Assembly (NCBI RefSeq): GCF_008831085.1
Contig: NZ_WBJY01000001.1
Coordinates: forward strand, 1,550,001-1,614,000
Source: Pseudoclavibacter endophyticus
GTDB taxonomy: Bacteria; Actinomycetota; Actinomycetes; Actinomycetales; Microbacteriaceae
Direction: 5' to 3'
DNA length: 64,000 nt
This document shows positions 1 through 9,270 of this stretch, piece by piece; positions within the stretch are counted from its first letter, which is position 1, and every line of letters starts with the position of its first letter. Below the pieces are notes generated by a model. It was not told the DNA's origin, made no database searches, and worked only from the letters and a program-made list of their open reading frames with translations. A program made the position numbers and the translations under genes.

Positions 1-368
1 CCGAGGACGAGGCGCCGAACGCGAAGGGCGGGGTCGACGTGCGCACGGTATTGAAACTCGATGCGCGGCTCGCGCCCGTCAAGGTCGCCGTGCTGCCCCT
101 CAGCCGCAACGAACGGCTCTCGCCCGCCGCCAGGGATCTCGCCGACGCCCTCCGCAAGCACTGGAACGTCGACTTCGACGACGCGCAGGCGATCGGCCGC
201 CGCTATCGCCGCCAAGACGAGATCGGCACGCCGTTCTGCGTCACCGTCGATTTCGACACGCTCGACGACCAGGCCGTCACGATCCGCGGGCGCGACACGA
301 TGTCGCAGGAGCGCGTCTCGCTCGATCAGGTCGAGGCCTACCTCGCGCCGAAACTCATCGGCGCCTGA
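1..368 (+). CDS. glyS: Glycyl-tRNA synthetase, C-terminal part (5' end outside window)
   Basis: This is the last part of a class II glycyl-tRNA synthetase, which charges tRNA-Gly in the cytoplasm. The open frame runs in from the window edge (codons in phase from base 3), so the gene is cut by the window and not truncated. The visible residues form the HGTP-type anticodon-binding domain: the lead-in [15 protein letters not shown], then [14 protein letters not shown], the strand pattern with [20 protein letters not shown], and the closing [13 protein letters not shown] are all typical of dimeric bacterial and actinobacterial GlyRS. The order glyS-dusB-dgt-dnaG seen next is common in actinobacteria and supports the call. 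The catalytic domain cannot be judged from here. Confidence 0.93.
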   Translation, partial: EDEAPNAKGGVDVRTVLKLDARLAPVKVAVLPLSRNERLSPAARDLADALRKHWNVDFDDAQAIGRRYRRQDEIGTPFCVTVDFDTLDDQAVTIRGRDTMSQERVSLDQVEAYLAPKLIGA

Positions 369-431
369 TCCATCGCGGTTCGCCCGCGGGGAGGCCAGCG
401 CGGACATTGGCAGTCGGCCGATCACCGGGCG

Positions 432-437
432 TACCTT
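432..437 (+). promoter_or_regulatory. Candidate -10 box of a leaderless transcript (flavin oxidoreductase gene)
   Basis: TACCTT fits the actinobacterial TANNNT -10 pattern and ends 6 nt before the ATG at 444. No ribosome binding site fits in between, so transcription probably starts at the start codon. No convincing -35 is visible. Confidence 0.4.
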
Positions 438-443
438 CGAGGC

Positions 444-1544
444 ATGATCGACCTCCGTTCGCTGCCGATCCCCGTCATCGGTGCACCGATGGCGGGCGGT
501 CCGTCCGCGCCGACGCTCGCCGCGGCGGTCACACTCGCCGGGGGGCTCGGGATGCTCGCCGGGGGATCGATCCGCGCCGACGCGCTGGCAGCATCCGTGA
601 GGGCCGCTCGCGACCTGTTGGCGACCGCCGGCGCGCACGACGCCCCCATCGGGGTCAACCTCTTCGTGCCCCGTATCGCGAACGTCGCCGAGCGGCAGAT
701 CGCCGACCTCGCGGCGCACGTCGCAGCGATCGACCGTTACGCGACGCACCTGGCCGCGAGCGCGCTGGCGGCGAGGCTGGGCGTCGGGCGGGCCGACCTC
801 GGCGCCTTCAGCACCGATGACGACGAGGACTGGGACGCGAAGTTGGCGTTCCTCGAGACCGAACCGGTTCAGGTCGTAACCTTCACGTTCGGACTGCCGG
901 ACCTCGCCGTCTTCGAGCGGCTCCACGCCGTCGGCTCGGCGGTCGGTGTCATGGTGACGAGCCGATCCGACGCCCTTGCGGCGGCGTATGCGGGTGCCGA
1001 CGTCGTCATCGCGCAGGGCGTGCGCGCTGGCGGTCACCGATCGACGTGGCGCGTCCAGGAACAGCCCAACGCCGACGACACGCTGGTCGTCGTGCGCTCC
1101 ATCGCGGAGGTGCGTCACGGCCCGGGCCATCCCCGTCCCGTGATCGTCGCGGCCGGCGGCATCGACGGGCCCCAGCGATACTCGGCTGCACGCGTGGCCG
1201 GCGCCGACCTCGTGCAGGTGGGCACGGCCCTGCTTCGCGCCGACGAGGCCGGAACGAAACCGACCGTGCTCCGGGCGCTGACCGACTCCGGCCTTGGCGA
1301 GACGGTGACGACGCGCGCGTTCAGCGGACGGTTCGCGCGCGCCATCCGGAACGAGTTCACCGATTGCGTCGGCGCGCTCGCTCCCGCCGCCTATCCCGAG
1401 GTCAATCAGCTCACGGGGCCACTGCGCGCCGCCGCCGAGGCGGCGGGCGACGTGCACGGCGTGAGCGCCTATGCGGGCGAGCGATGGCGTGCCGCCCGCG
1501 CGGCGCCCGCGGCCGAGATCCTGCGCGAACTCGTCGGCCGGTGA
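444..1544 (+). CDS. NAD(P)H-dependent flavin oxidoreductase, nitronate monooxygenase family
   Basis: A 366-residue TIM-barrel FMN enzyme of the nitronate monooxygenase/2-nitropropane dioxygenase family, which oxidises alkyl nitronates or acts as an NAD(P)H:acceptor reductase. The N-terminal PVIGAPMAGG (residues 10-19) is the FMN-binding first strand; AQGVRAGGHR (190-199) carries the conserved His198 expected to act as catalytic base; AAGGID and VQVGTALLRADEAGTKP form the phosphate-binding part. Length is normal for the family. The ATG at 444 is preceded by a TANNNT box and not by a ribosome binding site. It sits alone between glyS and dusB, so no pathway can be assigned, and family members differ in true substrate. 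Confidence 0.85.
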   Translation: MIDLRSLPIPVIGAPMAGGPSAPTLAAAVTLAGGLGMLAGGSIRADALAASVRAARDLLATAGAHDAPIGVNLFVPRIANVAERQIADLAAHVAAIDRYATHLAASALAARLGVGRADLGAFSTDDDEDWDAKLAFLETEPVQVVTFTFGLPDLAVFERLHAVGSAVGVMVTSRSDALAAAYAGADVVIAQGVRAGGHRSTWRVQEQPNADDTLVVVRSIAEVRHGPGHPRPVIVAAGGIDGPQRYSAARVAGADLVQVGTALLRADEAGTKPTVLRALTDSGLGETVTTRAFSGRFARAIRNEFTDCVGALAPAAYPEVNQLTGPLRAAAEAAGDVHGVSAYAGERWRAARAAPAAEILRELVGR

Positions 1545-1607
1545 CTGGCGCGGTCGCGCACCCGGCGGGCTGCACGAAGCCGTGAAACCTGGGAGAATAG
1601 GCCGGTT

Positions 1608-2789
1608 ATGACGCAGACGATGACTCAGCAGATCCGCGCGGGCGCCGCGTCCGGCGTTGCGCCGCTGCGCATCGGTCCTTTCGAACTGACAACGCCCGTT
1701 GTGCTCGCTCCCATGGCCGGCATCACCAACGCGGCGTTCCGGCGCCTGTGCCGCGAGTACGGCGGCGGGCTCTATGTGAGCGAGATGATCACCTCGCGCG
1801 CGCTCGTCGAACGCAATGCCGTCACGATGCGCCTCATCGAGCACCACGAGTCGGAGGAGATCCGCTCGATCCAGCTGTACGGGGTCGATCCGGTCACGGT
1901 GCGCGAGGCCGTGACCATGCTCGTGGCCGAGGGGCGTGCCGACCACATCGACCTGAACTTCGGCTGTCCAGTGCCCAAGGTGACGCGCAAGGGCGGCGGC
2001 GCCGCCCTGCCCTGGAAGACCACGCTGTTCCGGCAGATCGTCGAGGGCGCGGCCAAGGCCGCGGGCGATGTCCCCCTCACGGTCAAGATGCGAATGGGCA
2101 TCGACGCCGACCACCTCACGTACCTCGACGCCGGTCGCATCGCTGAGGACGCGGGCGTCGCATCCATCGCGCTCCACGGCCGCACCGCGGCGCAGCACTA
2201 TTCCGGCCAGGCGCAGTGGGATGCGATCGGCGACCTGAAGCAGCACGTGACGAGCGTTCCCGTGCTCGGGAACGGCGACATCTGGTCGGGCGAGGACGGC
2301 GTGCGCATGATGCGCGAAACCGGATGCGACGGCGTCGTCGTCGGCCGCGGCTGCCTCGGCCGCCCGTGGCTGTTCGGCGACCTCGAGGCCGCGTTCCGCG
2401 GTGAGGAACACCGCAACCGGCCGACCCTCGGGATGGTCGCGCAGGCCCTTCGACGCCACGCGGAACTCCTCGTCGAGTTCTTCGAGGACGAGGACCGCGG
2501 TTGTCGCGACATCCGCAAGCACGTCGCCTGGTACTTCAAGGGCTACCCCGTCGGCGGGGAGGTGCGCGCGGCGCTCGCCCGCGTCGAATCGCTCGCGCAG
2601 ATGGAGGAGTTGCTCGGCGAGCTGGACGCCGGCGCGGCCTACCCCGGAGCCGACGCGGAGGGCCCGCGGGGGCGTGCCGGCACCCCGAAGCGACCGGCAC
2701 TTCCCGACGCCTGGCTCGAGAGCCGTGAGCTCAACGAGCGCCAGCGCGCAGACATCTCGGCCGCCGAGCTGTCGAACTCGGGGGGCTAG
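1608..2789 (+). CDS. dusB: tRNA-dihydrouridine synthase
   Basis: A 393-residue FMN- and NADPH-dependent enzyme that reduces specific uridines to dihydrouridine in tRNA. APMAGITNAAFRRL near residue 35 is the FMN-binding start of the barrel, DLNFGCPVPKV carries the catalytic Cys120, LTVKMRMGID and ALHGRTAAQHYSG are the conserved tRNA/FMN motifs, and GCDGVVVGRGCLGRPW closes the barrel; the helical tRNA-binding domain with HVAWYFKGYP follows. It is somewhat long because of an acidic, proline-rich tail. The next gene, dgt, starts 3 bp after the stop codon, so the two are probably co-transcribed. The paralogue name DusB follows actinobacterial convention. Confidence 0.93.
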   Translation: MTQTMTQQIRAGAASGVAPLRIGPFELTTPVVLAPMAGITNAAFRRLCREYGGGLYVSEMITSRALVERNAVTMRLIEHHESEEIRSIQLYGVDPVTVREAVTMLVAEGRADHIDLNFGCPVPKVTRKGGGAALPWKTTLFRQIVEGAAKAAGDVPLTVKMRMGIDADHLTYLDAGRIAEDAGVASIALHGRTAAQHYSGQAQWDAIGDLKQHVTSVPVLGNGDIWSGEDGVRMMRETGCDGVVVGRGCLGRPWLFGDLEAAFRGEEHRNRPTLGMVAQALRRHAELLVEFFEDEDRGCRDIRKHVAWYFKGYPVGGEVRAALARVESLAQMEELLGELDAGAAYPGADAEGPRGRAGTPKRPALPDAWLESRELNERQRADISAAELSNSGG

Positions 2790-2792
2790 CCC

Positions 2793-4076
2793 GTGCCGCT
2801 GCCCCAGCTGCCGCCCGCCGGCAGCCCGTACGGTGAACGTGACCGCGCGCGGTTCCTGCCGGAGCAGCACGAGAACCGGCGGCGGTCGACGTTCGCGCGC
2901 GATCGCGCGAGGCTCGTGCACTCGAGCGCGCTTCGCCGGCTCGCCGCGAAGACGCAGGTGCTGTCGCCGACGGCTGGCCTCGATTTCGCGCGCAACCGGC
3001 TGACGCACTCGCTCGAGGTCGCGCAGGTCGGCCGCGAGATCGCGGCGAGCCTCGACCTCGATCCCGATGTCGTCGACACGGCATGCCTCGCCCACGACCT
3101 CGGGCACCCGCCGTTCGGTCACAACGGCGAGCGCGCGCTCGCCGCGTGGAGCGACGACATCGGTGGCTTCGAGGGCAATGCGCAAACGCTCCGCGTCGTG
3201 ACGCGACTCGAGCCAAAGGTCGTTGGGCCGGAGGGCGAGCCGTACGGGCTCAACCTCACGCGGGCGAGTCTCGACGCGACGACGAAGTACCCGTGGACAC
3301 GCGAAGAGGGCGTGCTGCTGGGCACGCGGAAGTTCGGCGTGTATTCCGACGACGTGCCCGTGTTCGCGTGGCTTCGCATGGATGCCCCGCGCGGCAAGAC
3401 CTGCATCGAGGCGCAGGTGATGGACCTGTCCGACGACATCGCCTACTCCGTCCACGATTTCGAGGATGCGGTCATGGCAGGCTCCGTGCTGATCGGCGAG
3501 GTCGAGAGCCGGGACAACCGCGAGGCGATCCTCTACCACGCCCTCGACTGGAGTGGGGGGCGATTCACCGCGGACGAGCTCGGCGCCGCACTCGATCGGC
3601 TGTTGGCCTTCCCTCACTGGGTGCACGGCTACGACGGGTCAATGCGAGACCAGGCGCGGCTGAAGAACCTGACATCGCAGCTCATCGGACGATTCGCCCG
3701 CACCGCGACGGAGGCGACGTGGGAGGCCTACCCGGGCGAGTCGATCGTCCGCTACCGGGCCGAGGTGGTGGTGCCGCGCGCCATCCACGCCGAGATCGCG
3801 ATGCTCAAGGGCATCGTGGCCGGATTCGTGATGTCGCACGACGGGCGCCAGCCCCTGTACGCCAATCAGCGCGAGTTGCTGACCGAGCTCGCCGACCTCT
3901 TGTGGGAGCGGGGGAGTGCCGCCCTGGATGTGCCGTTCGCCGCAGCGTTCGGGGCGGCGGACGACGACGTGGCGCGCCGACGCGTCATCGTCGACCAGAT
4001 CGCGAGTCTCACCGATCAATCGGCGATCACCTGGCACGCGCGGCTCACGGGCGAGACGGCCCTGCGCCTCGTGTAG
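2793..4076 (+). CDS. dgt: Deoxyguanosinetriphosphate triphosphohydrolase
   Basis: A 427-residue HD-domain dNTP triphosphohydrolase that cleaves dGTP, and often other dNTPs, to the nucleoside and tripolyphosphate, so helping to set dNTP pools. The metal ligands are visible: His72 in RLTHSLEV, His101-Asp102 in CLAHDLGHPPFGHNGE, and the later aspartate in MDLSDDIAYSVHDFEDA. The C-terminal part has the usual family layout. The GTG start lies 3 bp behind dusB and is preceded by a run of G that can serve as ribosome binding site. The dnaG gene follows 41 bp downstream, a conserved neighbour in actinobacteria that fits a replication-related role. Confidence 0.94.
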   Translation: MPLPQLPPAGSPYGERDRARFLPEQHENRRRSTFARDRARLVHSSALRRLAAKTQVLSPTAGLDFARNRLTHSLEVAQVGREIAASLDLDPDVVDTACLAHDLGHPPFGHNGERALAAWSDDIGGFEGNAQTLRVVTRLEPKVVGPEGEPYGLNLTRASLDATTKYPWTREEGVLLGTRKFGVYSDDVPVFAWLRMDAPRGKTCIEAQVMDLSDDIAYSVHDFEDAVMAGSVLIGEVESRDNREAILYHALDWSGGRFTADELGAALDRLLAFPHWVHGYDGSMRDQARLKNLTSQLIGRFARTATEATWEAYPGESIVRYRAEVVVPRAIHAEIAMLKGIVAGFVMSHDGRQPLYANQRELLTELADLLWERGSAALDVPFAAAFGAADDDVARRRVIVDQIASLTDQSAITWHARLTGETALRLV

Positions 4077-4105
4077 CGGTCCGTTCCGGCCGGGTTCGCA
4101 TCCCT

Positions 4106-4111
4106 TAGGAT
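4106..4111 (+). promoter_or_regulatory. Candidate -10 box of a leaderless dnaG transcript
   Basis: TAGGAT ends 6 nt before the dnaG ATG at 4118. This spacing would place the transcript start at or next to the ATG. No Shine-Dalgarno sequence lies between. It lies in the short gap after dgt, so dnaG may have its own promoter. Confidence 0.5.
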
Positions 4112-4117
4112 TCGCGC

Positions 4118-6193
4118 ATGGCGCGCATCCGGAAAACTGACATCGAAGAGGTGCGCAGCCGGACCGATCTCGCCGAGATCGTGGGCGATTACGTCACGCT
4201 CCGCAACGCCGGCGTCGGCTCGATGAAGGGGCTGTGCCCGTTCCACGATGAGCGCACGCCGTCCTTCAACATCCGCCCAGCACTCGGCCACTTCCATTGC
4301 TTCGGCTGCGGCGAGTCGGGTGACGTGTATTCGTTCCTGCAGAAGATCGACCACATCACCTTCACCGAGGCGGTCGAACGGCTCGCGGCGAGACTCGGCT
4401 ACACCGTCACCTACGAAGACGGGGGCTCGGTGCCCGACGGCTCTCGGCGCATCCGCCTCTTGCAAGCGAACCGGGCGGCCGAGGCGTTCTTCCGCAGCCG
4501 GCTGGCGACGCACGACGCCGCGCCCGCGCAGCAGTTCCTCGGCGGGCGGGGGTTCGATGGGCCGGCCGCCGAGCACTTCGGTGTCGGCTACGCGCCCAAA
4601 TCGTGGGACGCCCTCAAATCGCACCTCGTTGGCGAGGGCTTCACCGATCAGGAGTTGCGGGATGCGGGACTCGTCTCGGTCGGCGACCGCGGCTCGAGCT
4701 ACGACCGGTTCCGCGGCCGAGTGGTATGGCCGATTCGCGACACGACCGGCCAGACCGTCGGGTTCGGCGCGAGGAAGCTGTTCGACGACGACCAGGGCCC
4801 GAAGTACCTGAACACCCCCGAGACGCCCGTCTATCACAAGCAGCAGGCGCTGTACGGGCTCGATCTGGCCAAGCGCGCGATCGCGCGCGATCGTCGTGTC
4901 GTCGTCGTCGAGGGATACACCGACGTCATGGCGGCGCACCTCGCCGGCGTGCCCGCCGCCGTCGCGACCTGCGGCACGTCGTTCGGCGTCGACCACATCA
5001 AGGTGCTGCGGCGCATCCTCGACGACGAGTCGGGCAACGGCCGCGTGATCTTCACCTTCGACCCGGACGAGGCGGGGCAGAAGGCCGCGATGAAGGCCTT
5101 CGAGGAGGAGCGGCGCTTTGTGGCGCAGACGTTCGTGGCCGTGGCTCCCGACGGGTACGATCCGTGCGACCTGCGCCTGCACCGCGGTGACGCGGCCGTG
5201 CGCGACCTCGTCGACACCGCGGTCCCGATGCACGAGTTCGTCATCAAGCGGCAGCTCGAGGGACACGACCTCGACACCGTCGAGGGGCGGGTTGCCGCGC
5301 TGCGGCAGGCCGCACCCGTCGTGGCGGGCATCCGCGACCCCGCCATCCGTCCCGGTTACAGTCGTCAGCTCGCGCGGTGGCTGGGCATGGACCTGCCGAT
5401 GGTCGAGCGCGCGGTGACGCAGGCCGGCCGTGGAGCCGGGCGGGGCGGGGCTCGTGCCGCTTCCGGCGGGGCGACGCCGAGTGGCGGTCAGGGGCGTTCC
5501 GGCTGGGGGAGAGGGGCGCAGTCTTCGGCTCACCGGTCGTCCACCCGCTCGGCCGACGGGTGGATCGGCGACCCGCCGCCAGGCCCCAACGAGCAGCGGC
5601 GGGGCGTCGAGCTCGGCGGCGTGGGCGCGCCGCGCGGTCGGGATTCCTTTGGTGGAGGCGCCGGCGGAGCGGGAGCGGCAGGCGCGAGCGCGGCGTTCGA
5701 CGCCGGGATGCCGCCGATCCGCATGGCGGACCTCGGTGCCGACCCCGTTACGCGGCTCGAATCGCAGGTCGTCATGGCGCTGCTGCAGTACCCGACCGCG
5801 CTGGAGCGCGGCGTGTTCGAACGGATCCTGGCGTGCGAATACGCGAACGCCACACTCGCGACCGTCCGCGACGGCATCGCCGCGTCGCGGCAGGCGATCG
5901 GAACCAACCGGTGGATCGCGATCGTCTCGGAGGAGGTGCCGCAGCAGTTCGCCAATCTCGTCAGCGAGCTGGCCGTGACGCCGCTTCCGACCGGCGACGA
6001 CGACGCGCAGATCACCGCCTATGTTCGCGCCATCGGCGCCTCGCTCATCGAACGCGACCTGCTGCGCCGGAAGGCGGAGCTGCTCGGAGCGCTGCAGCGC
6101 GCAGACCAGGCCGCAGATCCGGAGCGTTCGCTCGAGCTGCAGCGCGCGCTCGTCGAGATCGAGAACGAGAAGCGTGCGCTGCGTGAGGAGTAG
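4118..6193 (+). CDS. dnaG: DNA primase
   Basis: A 691-residue primase that makes RNA primers at the replication fork. The N-terminal CHC2 zinc finger is complete (Cys40, His43, Cys61, Cys64). The catalytic core contains a TOPRIM fold with Glu265 in VVVVEGYTDVMA and the acidic pair Asp315/Asp317 in FTFDPDEAG. Residues of about 430-525 form a low-complexity linker rich in Gly, Ser and Arg, after which the helical helicase-binding domain follows. The length is a little over the usual 600-650 because of this linker. It lies downstream of dgt with a likely promoter of its own, and the next gene overlaps its 3' end. Confidence 0.96.
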   Translation: MARIRKTDIEEVRSRTDLAEIVGDYVTLRNAGVGSMKGLCPFHDERTPSFNIRPALGHFHCFGCGESGDVYSFLQKIDHITFTEAVERLAARLGYTVTYEDGGSVPDGSRRIRLLQANRAAEAFFRSRLATHDAAPAQQFLGGRGFDGPAAEHFGVGYAPKSWDALKSHLVGEGFTDQELRDAGLVSVGDRGSSYDRFRGRVVWPIRDTTGQTVGFGARKLFDDDQGPKYLNTPETPVYHKQQALYGLDLAKRAIARDRRVVVVEGYTDVMAAHLAGVPAAVATCGTSFGVDHIKVLRRILDDESGNGRVIFTFDPDEAGQKAAMKAFEEERRFVAQTFVAVAPDGYDPCDLRLHRGDAAVRDLVDTAVPMHEFVIKRQLEGHDLDTVEGRVAALRQAAPVVAGIRDPAIRPGYSRQLARWLGMDLPMVERAVTQAGRGAGRGGARAASGGATPSGGQGRSGWGRGAQSSAHRSSTRSADGWIGDPPPGPNEQRRGVELGGVGAPRGRDSFGGGAGGAGAAGASAAFDAGMPPIRMADLGADPVTRLESQVVMALLQYPTALERGVFERILACEYANATLATVRDGIAASRQAIGTNRWIAIVSEEVPQQFANLVSELAVTPLPTGDDDAQITAYVRAIGASLIERDLLRRKAELLGALQRADQAADPERSLELQRALVEIENEKRALREE

Positions 6194-7124
6194 CCGGCGG
6201 GCACGTGCCACATCGACGGTGGCAGGCGATGCCGCAACGGCGGGCAGACCGGAGGGCGACGCCGACGCCCGGTCTCTGACTCGCCGGGTGACATCGGAGG
6301 GCATCGTCATCACGGGCGGGGCCTGTGCGATCCTCCTGCAGCTCGCGGATCCGAGAGTGGCGCGGGGCGTGCGCCGACACAGCGATTTCGCCGCCGCCCC
6401 GACCCGACGCCTCCTGCACACGCTCACCTACGTGTCGGCGATCGTGCATGGTGATGCGCGCGACATCGAGGGCGTGGTGCGAGACGTCGAGCGCGCGCAT
6501 GCGCCCGTACACGGCGGCGATGGGAGCGGCGCCGCTGCTGGCGTTGCGTACGACGCCAACGAGCCCGACGCCCAGTTGTGGGTCGCGGCGACGCTGTTCT
6601 GGGCGGCCAGAGCGATGCACCGACGGGCGTTCGGCTCCTTGTCGGCGGCCGATCAGGAGCGTTTGCTGCGAGGCTTCGCCCCCATCGCGACCGCGCTGCG
6701 CGTGCCGCCGCGGGCGTGGCCGGCCTCCGTTTCCGCATTCGACGCGTGGTTCGACGAGCGGGTCTCGACGGCACGGGTGACCGACGACGCGCGAGCGGCA
6801 TTCGCGCAGCTGCGTCGCCCAGGCGGCGCCGAGTGGTGGGTGCGCGCGACGCTCCCGCTCGCGTGGCAGCTCGGGCTCGCGATGCTTCCGACCGGCGTAC
6901 GGCGCCAGTTCGCTCCCGCGTGGGGGCGCAAGCACCGCTTCGTGGTCGAGCTCGCGCTCGCCGTCGCCGTGCCGGCGTACCGGATGCTGCCACGGCGGGT
7001 GCGCACGCTTCCGGTTCGCGTGCTGCTGCGCGAGCTGCGGCGACCCCGCAATGAGTGCCCCGGCGTCGCATCAGCAGTGCCGGGCTACCATGATCAGCAC
7101 GCGATTCGGACGGAGGGGCAGTGA
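6183..7124 (+). CDS. Oxygenase MpaB-like family protein (DUF2236)
   Basis: The best start is the GTG at 6183, overlapping the dnaG stop by 11 bp and giving 313 residues; GTGs at 6219 and 6288 are also possible, and similarity to the family begins near ITGGACAILLQLADP, close to 6300. The core pattern (LLQLADPRVARGV, then THTLTYVSAIVHGD-like spacing, and LWVAATLFWAARAM) fits DUF2236 proteins, relatives of MpaB oxygenase and the haem-containing latex-clearing protein. Substrate is unknown. It overlaps the following ABC ATPase gene by 4 bp in a GTGA arrangement, so translation is probably coupled. The annotation is from pattern recognition; the haem ligands were not verified. Confidence 0.72.
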   Translation: MRSSRRARATSTVAGDAATAGRPEGDADARSLTRRVTSEGIVITGGACAILLQLADPRVARGVRRHSDFAAAPTRRLLHTLTYVSAIVHGDARDIEGVVRDVERAHAPVHGGDGSGAAAGVAYDANEPDAQLWVAATLFWAARAMHRRAFGSLSAADQERLLRGFAPIATALRVPPRAWPASVSAFDAWFDERVSTARVTDDARAAFAQLRRPGGAEWWVRATLPLAWQLGLAMLPTGVRRQFAPAWGRKHRFVVELALAVAVPAYRMLPRRVRTLPVRVLLRELRRPRNECPGVASAVPGYHDQHAIRTEGQ

Positions 7125-8149
7125 CGACGCACGAGCAGGGTGCAGCCGCCCGCGTCTCCCCGGCGACGGGCCCGACCCCCGCGATCGTCGCGGACGATCT
7201 GTCGATCTCGTACATCGAGCACGGGGCCGGCAGCCGTTATGAGGCACTGTCGGGAGCGACCTTCGAGGTCGGGCGAGGGGCGATTCTGGGGATCGTCGGA
7301 ACCGCCGGATCCGGCAAGACCGCGCTGGGCCGCGTCCTGTCCGGCCGAGGCTTCGAGGGGCGCGACTCGTGGCCATTTATCTCGGGGGGCACGCTCCACG
7401 TCGCGGACCTCGACCTTCGCCGCCCGTCGCGCGGTGAGCGCCGACGCATCACGCTCGACATCGGCTACCTCGCGCAGGGGAGCGGTGACGAGCTGCGCAA
7501 CGATCTCACGGTCGCCGAGAACATCGCCGAGCCGATCCTGTCGCGCGACCGCACGTTCGATAAGCGCAAGCTCGGTCGGGCCGCCGCGCTGCTCATCGAC
7601 GCGGTCGATCTCGAGCTGGGGATGCTCGGCCGCTTCCCGTTCGAGCTGTCGCGCGGCCAGCGTCAGCGCGTCGCGCTCGCCGCTGCGCTCATCGTGGAGC
7701 CGAGCGTGCTCGTGGTCGACGAGCCGGCGCAGGGCGTCGACATCATCGCCCGCCCGGCGCTGTTCCGGCTGCTCGAACGGATCAACGCGGCTCGGCAGTG
7801 CACGATGGTGATCTTGAGCCACGACCTCGCGACCGTGCAGCGGCTCACGAACGACGTGCTGGTGCTCGACCAGGGGTTCGTGATCGCCCGCGGAACCATC
7901 GACGAGGTGCTGTCGTCGAGCGACCACCCCTACGTCCAGCGGATGCGCGAGGCGCGGGAGTTCGCGCAGGCTCCGCTGCCCGGTCTGGTGGACGACGAAG
8001 CGCTGCAGGCGGTCGAGCGCGTCGCCGACGGTCTGTTCGAGGACATCGATGATGACATCGAGGCGCGCCTGGACGCGCAACGCGCGGAAGAGCAACTCGC
8101 GCGGCAGCGGCCAGAGTTCGCAAGGTTCCAACAGGGAGACACGGAATGA
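7121..8149 (+). CDS. ABC transporter ATP-binding protein, oligopeptide-type, without a permease
   Basis: A 342-residue ABC ATPase. Walker A is GTAGSGKT, the signature is ELSRGQRQR, Walker B is VLVVDEPAQG, and the H-loop is ILSHDLATV; the QGSGDELRNDLTVAENI segment resembles the Q-loop region of DppD/DppF peptide-transporter ATPases. The C-terminal 60 residues are acidic and charged. The GTG start has a strong GGAGGGG 3-9 nt upstream and overlaps the previous stop; the gene itself overlaps the next by an ATGA. No permease or binding protein is encoded nearby, so it either serves a transporter elsewhere or has a non-transport role. Only half-transporter function is certain. Confidence 0.85.
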   Translation: MTTHEQGAAARVSPATGPTPAIVADDLSISYIEHGAGSRYEALSGATFEVGRGAILGIVGTAGSGKTALGRVLSGRGFEGRDSWPFISGGTLHVADLDLRRPSRGERRRITLDIGYLAQGSGDELRNDLTVAENIAEPILSRDRTFDKRKLGRAAALLIDAVDLELGMLGRFPFELSRGQRQRVALAAALIVEPSVLVVDEPAQGVDIIARPALFRLLERINAARQCTMVILSHDLATVQRLTNDVLVLDQGFVIARGTIDEVLSSSDHPYVQRMREAREFAQAPLPGLVDDEALQAVERVADGLFEDIDDDIEARLDAQRAEEQLARQRPEFARFQQGDTE

Positions 8150-9189
8150 CCCATGAGACCGTCCAGACGTCGAAGGCGAACCGCACCGCGCTCGCGTACA
8201 GCCACCGTTCCCGGACTGCGACTGAGGCCGAGCTCGTGGGCGACGACCGGCGGCCCGCCGTCGGCGCCGTGACGATCCTGCCTGCCGATCGCGGGCTGGC
8301 CGGCGGGGAGTCGGTGCTCGAAGCGGCGGGAGCGACGCTCGTGCCGCTCGGCGACGAGACGCGCGGTCTCATCTTCACGTCGCCTCGCGACGTCGACGGG
8401 CTCATCGACGCGCTTGAGCGCCACCCGCAGATCTCGTGGGTGCAGTTGCCGTTCGCGGGCATCGACCACTTCGCGGACCGGCTCAAGCCGCACGCCGAAC
8501 GCGGTGTGTTCTTCACATCGGCCAAGGGCGCCTACGCGCAACCCGTCGCCGAGCACGCGCTGGCCCTCGCGCTCGCACTGCAGCGCCAGTTGCCGATGCG
8601 GGCGCGAGCCACCTCGTGGGGTCGCCAGTCCGGGCTCTCGCTGTACGGCGCGAACGCGTTGATCCTGGGGGCCGGCGGCATCTGCCTCGAGCTCATCGAC
8701 CTCATGCGTCCTTTTGGCGTCACAGTGACCGTCGGGCGCCGCCTCGCCGCGCAAGCCGTGCCCGGCGCCGATCGAACGGTCGACCTCGACGGGTTCCGCG
8801 CCGCGATTCCGGAAGCCGACGTCATCGTCCTCGCCGCGGCCGCGACCGGGGCGACGCGCCATGTCATTGCCGACGCCGAACTCCGCGCCATGAAGCAGAC
8901 GGCTGTGCTCGTGAACATCGCTCGGGGCCCGCTCATCGACACCGAGGCGCTCGTGCGTGCCCTTGACGATGAGCAGCTCTTCGGGGCCGGGCTCGATGTG
9001 ACGGATCCCGAGCCGCTGCCGGACGACCACCCGCTGTTCTCCCACGAACGAGCGATCATCACGCCGCACTCGGCGGACACTCCCGACATGATCAAGCCGC
9101 TGTTCCTCGAACGCTGCCGTGCCAACGTCGAGGCATTCCTGTCGAGCGGTCGTTTCATCGGCGTCGCCGACCCCGTCCTCGGGTACTGA
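8146..9189 (+). CDS. D-isomer-specific 2-hydroxyacid dehydrogenase family protein
   Basis: A 347-residue NAD(P)-dependent dehydrogenase. The Rossmann motif ILGAGGI covers residues 173-179. The catalytic trio is visible: Arg260 in NIARGPLIDTEAL, the glutamate in GLDVTDPEPLP, and the histidine in ITPHSADTP. The N-terminal half, with the active-site strand SWVQLPFAGIDHF, is the substrate-binding domain. The first roughly 40 residues are an unusual extension without clear function. It overlaps the ABC ATPase gene by 4 bp (ATGA), and so is the third gene of a coupled unit. Substrate cannot be read from the sequence; glyoxylate, hydroxypyruvate or phosphoglycerate-type acids are all possible. Confidence 0.86.
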   Translation: MTHETVQTSKANRTALAYSHRSRTATEAELVGDDRRPAVGAVTILPADRGLAGGESVLEAAGATLVPLGDETRGLIFTSPRDVDGLIDALERHPQISWVQLPFAGIDHFADRLKPHAERGVFFTSAKGAYAQPVAEHALALALALQRQLPMRARATSWGRQSGLSLYGANALILGAGGICLELIDLMRPFGVTVTVGRRLAAQAVPGADRTVDLDGFRAAIPEADVIVLAAAATGATRHVIADAELRAMKQTAVLVNIARGPLIDTEALVRALDDEQLFGAGLDVTDPEPLPDDHPLFSHERAIITPHSADTPDMIKPLFLERCRANVEAFLSSGRFIGVADPVLGY

Positions 9190-9270
9190 TCTCCCGAGCG
9201 TCCCCGGGCGTCCGCGTGCCCGCCGGCGGCGGACATGCGGAGCGCGCCGCCCTTCCGAGAAAGCTGTCGT

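Noticed and set aside
4016..6427. 803-codon minus-strand frame over dnaG
   Set aside because: It lies antisense to a primase with all motifs intact; the product is Arg-rich and has no recognised domain.
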